The translations under genes were made by a program, and so were the position numbers. Below, piece after piece: positions 1-10,913 of a DNA stretch of 64,000 nt. This DNA is from Tipula vernalis. Taxonomy: Eukaryota; Arthropoda; Insecta; Diptera; Tipulidae. The stretch is from contig OY282560.1 in the NCBI GenBank assembly GCA_958295665.1, positions 21,411,653 through 21,475,652 on the forward strand, given 5' to 3'. How positions within the stretch are numbered: the first letter of the stretch is position 1; each line of letters begins with the position of its first letter. The notes under the pieces are model-generated. The model worked only from the letters and a program-made list of their open reading frames with translations, did not search any database and had not been told where the DNA came from.

Positions 1-804
1 ATGATTCAACAAAAGCAGGTCCTGCTTCAAGTTGGGCTGAAACATTTTCCTATTCTTACTGCCAACTCGCAAAGCAGCAGTTAGAGAATGTGACTTTCTT
101 GTAAACAACCCCAATTCTGTACTTATTTTCAATATGTCGATAGCTGCGACTGTTTCTTTTCTTGAGCTTTTATCCACATTGTTTGAATTCACTGAAACTG
201 GTAGTTTTTTGCCTCTCCTTTGAGATAACCGCAACTGTCCTTCATTGTTTGAGTGTTCTGGCACGTGTAGAATATCTTTTAGCATTGATGAAGCTAATTT
301 TTCCTTTTCTTTGGTAGACAAATTTTTTGAAATCATTTCAGTGAGCATAGGGATGCATTTAGGTGAAGTGCAAATTTTGTTTTTATCCAGTGGTCCTCTG
401 CATTTCTTACACTTTTTCTTGAACACTTTTCTTTTCGCTGAATTTCCTAGAAACAGATTGTCTGGTGCACGTCTCGCAATTTCACACAACTTGCAGTCAC
501 AAAGTATCTTATTTTTAGATCGTGTTACACATGGGAGTTCCAGAAAACCAGAATAGTCCGGTAGAGCTAATGTGGTTTCTTCAGAATTTTATTTATTGAA
601 TTTGTATGTGATGATTTTGCAACTGCTACAGACAGCAGATGGGTAACGAACATCATCAAGATTAATATTTACAGCATTTTTTACCTCAATTTTCAATGGG
701 CCCACAATATCCCACATCTTATCTTTCTTTCTTAAACACAACAAACAAATCACGCCTCGGTTTTCTTCATGAGTTCGCGCATGGTCCTTTGGCTTTCGTG
801 ACAT
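1..804 (-). pseudogene. Cysteine-rich, probably transposon-derived protein, broken by one stop and cut by the window edge
   Basis: On the minus strand a frame starts with ATG at 804 and runs to a TAA at 589-591. The same frame then continues open for about 196 codons to base 1, so one stop interrupts about 268 codons. The first part has a CxxC pair (CLLC, about residues 20-23) and a second CSSC pair near residue 60. After the stop come CDCKLC, KCKKC and CTSPKC clusters, a KKLPVS stretch and a basic segment (GSKNRK). The spacing suggests zinc binding. From memory it resembles a recurring cysteine-rich metazoan family of unknown function found in many copies, hence probably element-derived, but it was not searched. 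The single stop could be decay, a sequencing error or an allele. The plus-strand frame at 245-556 is a shadow of this reading. Confidence 0.5.
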
Positions 805-3738
805 TTTGTTTCAATCTTATGTAGGTAATAGGTTCGTCTATTACTAATAACTGTTATTTACTGGCCGGTTTGTCAACGACTGTTTTGACTAATATTGCGA
901 CAACTAAGTCTGTCTTTCTGCTGATTTTTGAAGCAAACATTTGAAAACAACAAACATATTTACGTGAAAAGAAACAAAACAATGTCTGTACACAGACAGA
1001 TATGGTGATGTATTTATTTTTCAAGCATTTCAGCATATCTCTTGGCTACACCTACAGAATTATGAAAAAAATCGTGAATTTTCGTATCGTCGCAGAAAAA
1101 AAATTGAAATTGCGTTTTTTTCAAAACGGTTCCGGGGATTTTGCTAATTTTTGTTTTTTTGGACTTCTCATTTAAAAGTGGTTCAGGCACACCATGTGGT
1201 CATGCTTCCAAAAGAAATCCAATTCTAAGCCCCTTTGAGGAGTTCTCTGTTTTACTATCAGTAATAAATAAAAATAGAAATGAAATACATAATTGAGTTG
1301 GAGGAGAGCAGCAGCCCTAAGGTTTAAAATGAATTGAAAAAAAGGTGCGTCAATTTATTGAAAAATGCAGTTTTCTCGGAAAACAGTTAAAACTTTCCTG
1401 GAAAATGTGCAATTTTCTGGGATTTTTTGCCTTGCACCTCCTAAAAAGTAACACAAAACTCCTCGTAGATTAATCTTGAACTTTTAGTCATGATTAGACA
1501 TTCTTACGTGAGTTTGACAACATTTCGGCCGGCTTATACATTTTTATTCAAAATTCTATTTTGCTGACAATTTTTACGATTAAGTAAGTGGTTATCAACG
1601 ATAGTGTTCTTCATGGTCCACTGATGGCAATTTGAATCGAATTTCGAATTTAATCTATACAAAGATATACATCTTCCGAATATAAAAGAAGCACAAATTA
1701 ACGAAATTGAAAGAATTTTGTTTCAAAAGAAACCTTGGACCAAAAAACAAAACAAAAAAATGTACTTTTAATCTTAATTAATTTCAATGTTCTTCTATAT
1801 AGTATAAAAAAAACATGCGCTGGTCACATCATCTTCATTTATTTACTTTTTTTTTTGTTTTTTTGTCTGCCAGCTACACATAACTTAAGTAAAGCGACAT
1901 ACATAATTTTACAGGACTTTAAATTTTTTAAGAATAATTCTTTGCCTTAAACATTATACATACATAATGTATGTATAAATAATAAAGCGAACGCAGACAC
2001 CAACTCATCCAAGAAACGTAAACTATTTATTATTGTAATAAGAAAAATGATGATAAATTATCTTAGCGAGAGGGAGAATACATTTTTTTTTTTAGTTGGT
2101 ACGGATATTATGTGAAATGTACAGGTGCCATGCGTTTTATGTAGGATTTAATTATTAAAATTATATCGCCTTGAAAATATTATGATCTCTCCACATGCTT
2201 ATTTAACCGATGACTTAAATTTAAAATTAGTTTAATTTTTTTTCGTTGGTTACCATAAACCGAGGGTCTCGTGTATATTTTTTTTTTTTGTGATACAAAA
2301 TAATAAAAGTGGAAAAATTTCAAAATTTCATTTTAATATAAAAATGAAATATTAAAAAAAAAAAATTAAGCAGATGTTTAATTTTTTGACGATTGTATTT
2401 TTTGTTTTGTTTTATATTTTTATAATAGTGATGACTCTGGTTGAAATGTAATAAAAAATAAACTAATATGAAGTACATTCTACTGTAATACATTTTGTCA
2501 ATTTAGTAAACATTTTTTTTTTTTTTTTTGAATATTAACATGGATTTAAAATTTATTTGAGGGTCGCGGCATTGTATATTAACTCGACGACAAACGACAC
2601 AATACACTATACTGGCGACATATAAGAGAACAGTTACATTTTTAGATATAAGTATGTATGTACATACATAATTTTTTTTTTTTTCGATCTAATCCCATAA
2701 AGTTGCATATATTCTAAATGTGGGGTGAACAAAGTAGTTAAATTTTATTGATAGTACACGCTTTGTATTATTAATTTTATTTTACCAGTGTCAGGCCTGG
2801 CACAAGTTCATTTGAAGCACTGTTTCATAGAATGAGAAATGCTCGCTTATGGTTTTTACGTATCGAAATAACCGTGCATTGTAAGCGATATAGTAAATTT
2901 TATTTTTTTGTTTAACAACTTCAATTTCTAGACGTTTTTCTTTTAGGTTATTGACAAAAAACATATTTCAGTTTTTGCTTTTCCCTCTAGACTCTAAGCT
3001 TACCCCTTGAAATATGGAATCACTTAAAAACAAAACGTTGCTTTTCTTTAAGCTATTTTAGTTTAGATCTCGGTTGGTTCATCTTCAGTCATTTTCATGT
3101 CACGAATTTTTAGAAAGCCATTGTTGGATGTCTGGTTTAATTGCTTCATCGATTTTTGCTTTATTCCAGTACAACTGTTTTGTTTTAATAAAGCTATCAG
3201 TTTAATTTGATAATTCATTGTAACATTTTCTTAAGACACTGAAATTTCTTAACGGTACCATCTTCAAGAATAACAAAATGATCGCAGTGTAAAATGTTTC
3301 TCTGCCATCATTTTTTTTTATAATTTTATTTTTCTGTTCGAGATTCCTTAATATATTTGGAAATTTCTGTATTCTAAAACTACTTTCTAGTTAATTTTCA
3401 GATAATTCCACATCTGTTAAGAAGGACAAAATTAAACACAAAATACTGATCTGATTCTTCTTTAAAGTTGATAAAAAAGTTTTTGTGCAATTACAGTGCA
3501 TAGTAACTGTCGAGACATTTTTGACAACTTCCCAAAATATAAGAAAAAAACAGCCTGGAGAGTATCAATTTCAATTCTCCAAAAACAGAAAAGTAAAATA
3601 ACTGTTTTTAAGTCAGGATCACGATTGCGTCATTATTTAGTTCCTTTAGGGACACGATTGCGTCATTATTTTCTGAATAGAAATAATTGTTTGAATGTTT
3701 GACGGGGGGAAGCTCCAGAACTATACAGAGTACTAAGG
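805..3738. other. AT-rich intergenic stretch without a supportable gene
   Basis: The stretch holds homopolymer A and T runs, short AT-rich palindromes (for example around 1953-1978) and only short frames with no recognisable motif. The part next to the cysteine-rich frame (about 1040-1250) may be the 5' region of that element. At 3621-3638 and 3654-3671 there is a direct repeat of an 18-base motif (ACGATTGCGTCATTATTT) 33 bp apart. Confidence 0.6.
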
Positions 3739-3856
3739 TCTTAGTTATTTATTATTATTATTGGAGGGCCATGCGGGCGATCAGCCACCTCGCACTGCGA
3801 CCTAAAAGATCTATTGTGCTGGACCCTACTTAATTATCCGTCCAGTCAATAATCAG

Positions 3857-6800
3857 CAGGGTTGGCTCCCCACTGGGTAACCCGGGTGGGTTTTTTTGGG
3901 TAATACTTAAAAAAAAACCCCGGGTGGGTTTTTTTGGGGGTAATAAAACTTCTTAAAAAACGTATGTTTTTTGTTTAATTTTTTTTTTCTAATAAACAAA
4001 TTCAATTACATATTTTTAACTTATGATTTTATAAAATTCATTCTTTAGAACATAAAGAGGAAAGGTGTTTCAAAAATTCATTTATTAAATTGTATACTTA
4101 ATAATAAGTAAAATTGTATACTTAACTATAATAAATGTATAAGGAACAAATACATATCACAGATATGAAAAATTAAAAACAAAATTGATCAGTACAATAT
4201 AAATAATTCACTAAATAATAAAAAAAATAAATAAATTCAAATTAATAACTTTGCAATTTACCAATCTTGTGGTTCAGATCTTAAGTGCCGATAAATTTTG
4301 ACTAGAGATAACGCCTTTTCGAAACCAAGTCGGTTTTTCAGTTTATTCCAAATTAAACCATAGGTTAAGAAAATTCTTTCAATTGAAGCTGAGCTTGCTG
4401 GGCAGTTCATCAGTGACACAAAAAAATTGTAAAAATGTTCAGGCAACTTTGAAGATTTTTCGTTTTTGACGTGTAACATTTTCCACCATTTTTTTTCGCT
4501 TAATTTTTCGAGCATCTCTGGTTTGAACATAGATTCTGGGAAGTATTCTCCATCGTTAATTTTAAATGCCAAACAGTGTGCCAAAACAGGTAGGGTGTTT
4601 TTGGCTTATCCAGTCTTCTGCTGCGCTCTCTGCTTCTTTTCACTAAGCAGTTTGCCCATATATTTTGGATGCATCATGTTTGCTAAATAGTGAGCCGGAG
4701 TAAGTACCACTTTTCATTCGTTTTTCAATTGAAGGCCTTTTTGTTAATACGATCTCGTTATTCAGAAAATTATACCAGATTTCGACAGCTGTGGCAATTG
4801 AAGTGGAATCACCTTGCAGACAATCTAATGCTATTTTTATTTGAGATAATATTTGTTGAAGATTTAAGGCCTCGTTGTACAATTGTACATTATTTAAAAT
4901 TTTGTGGATACCGTTATGAAATTCATTTAAATGCTCTGATCTTATTTGTGAATAGAGGTGAAAATTAGCAATAAATGTTGTTAAGCAATCATCATAAGAA
5001 TTCCACCTTACATCATTTGGTAGTTGAGGCATAAGTCCATGTTTTTCTTTTAACCATCCATGTGGCTGGTGGTGATTTCTAAAGTATTTCTGTACACTTA
5101 TTATTTGTTTGGTAACTTCTACTGGAATTATATCTTTGTATAGAAGATTGATCATGTGTGCTGAGCACCCATAAGAAAAAAATCCCATGGCGTTCCTCTA
5201 AAATATCCTTCATTTTTTTCATCTTGTTTTCGTTATCCGTGCAACAGGCGAATATTTCTTTATTGTATTTAGTTTTTATGAAGTCAATTGATTTTTCTGC
5301 CACAGTAACACAATATTCAGCATTTTTTTTTTCGGACCCGGTGTCCTCTGCACTTATTAAAAAACTATTACAACCGGTATGGACTGAACACGCGATAAGT
5401 GAATCATTTGAAGTGTTCGTCCATCCATCTAAAATGAGTGTCAAACTGGAATCCTTCAATTCAGTTATTAAATGATCGGTTATTTCTTCATCAATTTCAA
5501 GAAGGTCGCTTATCAGCTAGTTGTTTTCTGTTAGGGGCAGAATATCCAGGTCGTAGAAATTCTATCATTTCTTTAAAATATTTGTTATCAGCCACGTTAA
5601 AATCAATGTTATTCGCGAAAAAAAATTTTGCCACAATTTTGTCCAATTTTTCTTGTTGATTTAAAGTAGTTTTAACTGAAAATTCTAACATAGATGATTG
5701 AGTACAATGTTTGGTTTTTTGTTTCTTCTGCTGATGACTACTAGTGGCAGTAAGAGATGTATTTCCAATTGAAATTTCAGTATCAGTATCCGTATCACTA
5801 TCGCATGTTGTAACTTTTTTGTTACAATTTAATAAATGTTCTCTTATGCGCTCTACTTTGTTGCTAATTTCACGATCATAGTGCTTATACTTTACTTTTG
5901 TAGAATTTTCGATATGGACTACGTTATTCCACTCAGCAGCATTTTTACGTCCACTTCCTGTCGACTCTATATTTGCATTCTATATTTCTATGTGGAATAT
6001 TTCAAAATTCAATCCTGTATTTTACTACTAAATATTTATTTGTTTTAATTAGATGTACATACTTACATTAGTTTTACTTAGTTTTAAAATATATGATTCA
6101 ATAAACTCACAACATTCCTCACTAAAATTCACTTTAATAATGATTAGAGTATTTTCCTTTTCAAGACACGATTAAACATGATTTCTAAAAAATTGAACTA
6201 ACACTAGAAAACGGAAGGAGCATATATATAAATGAAACACAAATAGTTGTTCCTCTACCATAGCTTATAAGCCAGAAACAAGAAGATGATGTAAATTTAA
6301 ACTACATACATACTGTGTGAACAGGCACAAATATTGTTTTGATATTCAAAATATTCCTGATTCCTGTGCAATCGTGTTTTATCGTGCAAAATCAAACTGA
6401 AAATTTTTATAATTTGATTAATAAACTTGTTTCTGATTACATATTGGTTTCTTCTTGCATAGCCATCTTAATATATCATAGCCGTAAAGTAGAAATACAA
6501 GCTTTCTACAAGAAAGGTGAACATTTTTCTGTTTCCCATAAGAACCAATGTAAAATTGGTAGTTTTGATTTATAAGTTTAATAATGAAAATTCAATTTAA
6601 TGTAATAAAATTTTTGTTAATTTGCATGTTTAATATGTTTCAAAGATTTGGTTTTAAAATCATAGAAGAAAATATCTCTAAATTTTAAAATAAATTGAAA
6701 AAAAACCTTTCCATTTTCAACAACTACACAGAAACCATTAAATCCTAATATAAAAAAATGTAAACAAATAGAATCATCCTTGTCTTTTCAATATAAAACC

Positions 6801-6905
6801 AACATACAAATGGGTGAGATAAAGATAATTTTGTAATTGAATTCTAACACTTGAATAAAAAACCCGAAAAAACCCACGGGGTCGGTTTTTAAAAAAAAAA
6901 AAACC
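3857..6905 (-). mobile_element. hAT-family DNA transposon, degraded
   Basis: A transposase remnant of the ZBED/hAT type fills the centre on the minus strand. On the left, a CAGGGTTGG start at about 3857 looks like a hAT terminus. It is followed by G/T-rich sequence (3894-3945) that is partly mirrored by A/C-rich sequence at 6858-6905, giving imperfect inverted ends. The right terminus lacks a clean CAACCCTG and no 8-bp target duplication was found, so the ends are approximate. The element is inactive as read because its transposase is frameshifted. Confidence 0.55.
4258..5967 (-). pseudogene. hAT transposase (ZBED-like), frameshifted
   Basis: Reading from 5967 down, the frames give in order: a degenerate BED-type zinc finger ending in RIREHLLNC, whose first Cys pair is lost; a DUF659-like part with DGWTNTSNDS; the CTDNENKM segment; the GCSAHMINLLYKDI segment; NDVRWNSYDDC; and a C-terminal hAT dimerisation region with CPASSASIERIF and NRLGFEKA. 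One frame break is at a run of seven A on the plus strand (5176-5182) and others lie between about 4585 and 4645. In an intact enzyme this protein would bind the element ends and catalyse cut-and-paste transposition. The order and length fit an almost complete transposase, so decay is recent to moderate. Confidence 0.75.
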
Positions 6906-7328
6906 GGATAGCATATAGTTCCGCTAGAAAGACGGTAGCATTGGAGCCCAAGGACTTCGAGAGGGCTGTCCCACTCCCGTATATTCCCACTCCTGCCCCG
7001 TATTCCGTTTTATTTTACTCTTACGAGTTGCTGGGAATTGCAAATCGCCTTTAGGTCGCCCAGCTTTACTACAGGAAGGCTAAATAAAACTGGAGGGTGC
7101 CTGGTATCCAGAGTCCGCATATTTTGGACTGATTAACCTATCAGCCATTCATCCATCGGCATATGCTGTTCCACCTTAGATTAGGGTTTTTTGTCAAGGT
7201 TTTCTCCTTTAGCGCCTTACTTTAGCCTGTGCCAAATGGCCAAAAATGTGCCAAATGGCCTTAGTTACCAGTGGCTGCCACGAGGAGGCAGCACGTACAC
7301 TTGCGAATTGTGAACAAGTTACCCCTTA

Positions 7329-7373
7329 CATAATCGTACACATCACGCAGCCATAATCGTACACATCACGCAG
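7329..7373. repeat. Tandem duplication of a 22-bp unit
   Basis: The 22-base unit beginning CATAATCGTACACATCACGC occurs at 7329-7350 and 7352-7373, separated by one base. It lies in the GC-richer flank right of the hAT element. A second small duplication of a GTGCCAAATGGCC motif lies just upstream (about 7228-7260). No function is inferred. Confidence 0.8.
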
Positions 7374-7605
7374 CTGCCTAATGAAATGACCAGAACAGCT
7401 CACGTGATGCGCACCCTACTGGAAGGTTACGGAGCTGGTAGATTAATCTGCTCAACTTTCGGTCCCCCCGCCCCCTCCAATAGAGGCCAAACCACTTAGT
7501 CTTAGTTATCGTCGTGAGATTTTAGAACGAATATTGAAATGTTAAACTCTCCTTTCTTATATTTGCAAAACAAAATATATATGCATAATAATAAATGAAA
7601 GAACA

Positions 7606-8335
7606 GTGAGAAATTGGTTCATTAAATTCCGTTCTGGAGATATGACGCTTCAAGATGAACCCAGGCCGGGTCGGTATTCTGATGTGGACGATTGAACATT
7701 TTGGTAGAACAAAGCACTCGCCAAATAACGCGAAAATTAGCAGTGAAGCTCAATACATCTCAACCAAATGTAACTGTGTGTTGTCACCTTGAGAAACTAG
7801 GAAAAGTGCCAAAGCTTGGAGTCTGGTTACCGTACACTCACTGAAAACAACAAGGTGAACAGAATGTCGATTGCCATTAATAATCTCTAGCGACAAAGGA
7901 ATCAGCAGGTCTGAAAAGTGAATAACATAAGAGAATGTTGTCAGGAAAGGACAATGGCTGGACATGGATACGCCCCCCCTCCTCCCCCCCCCCAATCACA
8001 ATCACCCTATCCTAAATCTAGTGATCACGGCAGGAAAATATTATTGTGTGTCTGGTAGAATCGTCACGGTATTATTCAGCTAGGCCTCACGCTGCTAGGA
8101 TCACACAGAAAAAAATATTGGAGCTATGGTTGGATCACTTTACCTCACCCGCCATACTTACCAGACATTGCTACAACTGAATACCTCCTTTTTCGGTCGC
8201 TTCAAAATTCCCTTAACGGAAAAATGTTTACAAACGACGAGCAGGTGCTTCAGCACGTCCAATCCTTTTTCGAGGCCAAACCTGAATGTTCTATGTTACG
8301 CGAAAGCGATTGACAAGTTGCCAGATAGATAACAA
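7606..8335 (+). pseudogene. Mariner transposase remnant
   Basis: The frame at 7606 reads VRNWFIKFRSGD then DEPRPGRYSDVDD, the helix-turn-helix linker typical of mariner transposases, and then hits a stop. After several frame changes the catalytic part is recognisable near 8032 (ILLCVWWNRHG, where mariners usually have Asp in place of this Asn) and near 8150-8330: LPHPPYLPDIA with the third catalytic Asp at 8164-8166, then LFRSLQNSLNGK, QSFFEAKPEC and a final AIDKLPDR. Stops, shifts and the lost catalytic Asp show it is inactive. No terminal inverted repeats could be set with confidence. Confidence 0.8.
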
Positions 8336-8339
8336 CAAG

Positions 8340-9262
8340 TTATAAATAATAATGATGATTATGTTACAGATTAGTTTTCGAATTTGTAATTTCTATGGTG
8401 AAATGAAGTTGAAGTCCAAAATTGGCAGTTATTTATGAATCAACTCAATAAGTAAGCCTCTTAAATCGGTGTTGGCTGAAATCGGTAATAGGCTTGCCTT
8501 ATTCCCTCTATTTTATAACTTAACTGTAGAAACACGTTTAAATCGTTTGAGCGAATCCGATAAACCCTACAAAAGAAAAATTTGAAAAATTTTACTTCTT
8601 GAATTTTATTTTAATAATCGATTAACGAGGAAATCGATTAATTCGGAAACACTAGTTTTTTTTTATTGAGGGTTTCGGCTGTCTGTAGGAAGTAAATTAA
8701 TTATTATTTACATTATCAACAAATCGAAATCTTAGGATGTAATGTGAAGCTGTACGAAATAACTGATCTAAATAGTATCCCCCCAACTTAATTAGAGATG
8801 GAAGCATTTGTATTGGTAGAAACATCTGAATACTGAGTAGTCCAAATTTATTTGATTTTTTTTATGGGGTAGATATTTCCCTTGATTCTTGTTCTTGATT
8901 AGTAAAAGTAAGTTAATTTGGATGATCGATCGCAAATTAAGTCCGCAAATTTTACCTTTTTTTAATTTTTTGGTTATTTATTACAATCATTTTTTTTTTT
9001 GCTGCTAAACTTTATGTTTACAATTAATTTACCTAACCGTCCGAACTGATATTAGGATATCAATAAAATATTTTTCCAAGTATTCTGATTAGTTCGAGGA
9101 CATTGAATTTGACTTTTATGCTTAAAGTGACCCTTTAAGTCAAGGCACTAAACTTCTACTGTTTTATATACCAGTACCATTCCATAGACTCAAAATATTG
9201 GACTGATACGTGATATACACATATGTATCTAAAAATTACCATCTCCTTACCAAAGCTGAAGC
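8340..9262. other. AT-rich stretch with no gene seen
   Basis: No coding motif, RNA signature or element end was recognised here. The sequence is AT-rich with short homopolymer runs. Confidence 0.6.
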
Positions 9263-9556
9263 ATTATCTATCGGTAAATGTTCAATTTGTTAAATCCAGT
9301 TGTCACACGCGTTAGTAATATCAAGAATCATTTTCTTGAGTTGGTCTTTTCGTCCGATACCACAACGGGTCCTTCCAAGATCGACCCTAGCATCCGCCCA
9401 TTTCAGTCACATTTTGTTTGTTGGTTACCAGTGCGGTAGTGTTAACGTAGATTCTGAATTATCGTACCGTTTTAATTACCATAAAGCCGATTACGGGAAT
9501 CTTAACGATGTGATTGGTGATCTAACATTAATTTTCATTTTATTGTTAATATAATA
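9263..9556 (+). pseudogene. Jockey-like non-LTR retrotransposon fragment (endonuclease end)
   Basis: In the frame from 9302 the translation contains NIKNHFLELVFSSD followed by DPSIRPFQSHF. This resembles the C-terminal part of the apurinic-type endonuclease of jockey-like elements, where L-D-L-V-F and a D-HHP-type motif occur. In a shifted frame it continues as YRFNYHKADYGNLNDVIGD, matching the FNFRKADY-LN segment that follows the endonuclease and precedes reverse transcriptase. A stop at about 9421 and the frame change mean it is dead. No RT domain follows. Confidence 0.45.
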
Positions 9557-10578
9557 GAAATTTTAATGTTATGCGCAATCCCAAGAAATATGTTGCTATC
9601 TCCTCCACGGAACTCCGTTCACTTTGCAACTTCAGAAACAAATTATGGCAAAAGGAGTATATGATATGCACAGAGATATCGAGTTTCCGTTAATATCTGT
9701 AAATAATGCAGTAGCAGTCTGATAATTGGTTCGTCCTCTCACAACTCTATGTAAAAGTTTAAAAACTAGCCAATTGCAAAATTATACTCTATTACTAAGC
9801 TCTTTGAAAATGTAGTGTTTGATTCTTTATATTTTCACCCAATCAGCATGCTTTTATTAGGAGCAATCAACGACCACAAATCTAGCTAAATACTCTTAAC
9901 GCTATGTAAAAAACGTTGATTGATTGCCACCGATTTTCCATCACGTTTTACATTGTGGGTTGAGTCGATCTAAATCGATCTTTTTTGTTAAAAAACATAA
10001 CAAAACAAAACAAAAAAGATTGATTTAGCACATCACTACTATCTGAATCAACATAAATATCAGGTCACGTTTAGATAAGTATTATCTGTTCTCTTCAGAC
10101 CTGTGGAGACCTATTATTTTTAATATTTATCGACGTTTAATGCTTGATTAACATTTCAGACATGAAAGATAGGTCGGTAAATTATGAAACAAAACGCGCG
10201 TATCACATTATCTTAAATTTGTATTATTATATTTGATATGATATGATAAAAATGTTGTCATCGAATGTTTGTGTGAACAGAAAATTTACTAACCACTGTA
10301 CATTTTTGTTCGTGTTGTTACTGCTTTTATTATTAATAGCCAATTATGATAATTAAATAAACTTGCGAGGAGGGTAGGGGGATGGGTGAATTAAAAATAT
10401 TTAGTTGATTTCGGCAACATGGCTTCGACATCCCAAAAAGGGGAACTATTTTGTATGACACCGTGTAAAATGGTGATAAACAATCTACTTACTGTAGTAT
10501 AAATAATAAACATGATTCAGTTATTTATAAAATACAAAATTAATGGATTTTTATTTTTGTTTTTTTTCTATTTTCTAG
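9557..10578. other. Upstream region or first intron of the BAZ2 gene
   Basis: This stretch ends in a pyrimidine tract and AG at 10577-10578, a good splice acceptor, so at least one upstream exon of the BAZ2 gene, probably 5' UTR, must exist. It was not found. No TATA or initiator element can be argued convincingly. The region contains a long inverted repeat (9970-10028). Confidence 0.5.
9970..10028. repeat. 20-bp inverted repeat with short loop
   Basis: CTAAATCGATCTTTTTTGTT (9970-9989) faces AACAAAAAAGATTGATTTAG (10009-10028) across a 19-base A-rich loop, with one mismatch in the stem. It may be a small foldback element remnant or an RNA hairpin if transcribed. Confidence 0.8.
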
Positions 10579-10589
10579 GTTGGTGGTCA

Positions 10590-10913
10590 ATGGCACAATT
10601 AGCGGCACAAGATTATTTTACGCGATTGCAAGCATCTGGTCTATCGCCATTTTCACATCCTGAATTGGCAAGTGCATTCCCACAATCGTTTGTTAATTCA
10701 GGTGGTGGCGGTGGTGGTGGTGGTGGTGGTGGAGGTGGTGGTGGAGGAGGTGGTGGTGGCGGCTCGTCACGTAACGGAAACGATAAAGGTAGTAGTAAAA
10801 ATGCTAAAAAGGAGAAAAAATTACTCGCGGGAAGTGGAAATTCAAATGATACGCGTGCTGGAAGTGGTAGTGGATTGGGGAATAATAGTGGGGGCAGTAA
10901 CACTGGATACAAG
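10590..10913 (+). CDS. tou: BAZ2 coding exon 1 (residues 1-108)
   Basis: The exon begins at 10579 after a TTTTCTAG acceptor and the ATG at 10590 opens MAQLAAQDYFTRLQ. It carries a run of 21 glycines (10701-10763, mostly GGT), then a Ser/Gly/Lys-rich tail. It ends in phase 0 before GTGAAT at 10914. Confidence 0.85.

Larger units (their letters stand above)
3739..7509. mobile_element. Possible older element carrying a nested hAT insertion
   Basis: The 10-base word TCTTAGTTAT occurs at 3739-3748 and again at 7500-7509, as a target-site duplication would. Just inside, TATTGGAGGG near 3769-3778 faces CCCCTCCAATA near 7472-7482 as a short inverted match. Both flanks of the hAT element (3770-3856 and 6906-7499) are clearly richer in GC than the surroundings, which also suggests foreign origin. 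No coding motif was recognised in these flanks, the inverted match is short, and the class is unknown. Confidence 0.25.

Noticed and set aside
10419..10500. Mini-frame beginning MASTSQKGELFCMTPCK as an upstream BAZ2 exon
   Set aside because: No convincing donor joins it in frame to the 10579 exon and no homology was recognised. It could still lie in the 5' region.
10613..10912. Polyproline frame on the minus strand
   Set aside because: It is the antisense of the polyglycine run in BAZ2 exon 1.
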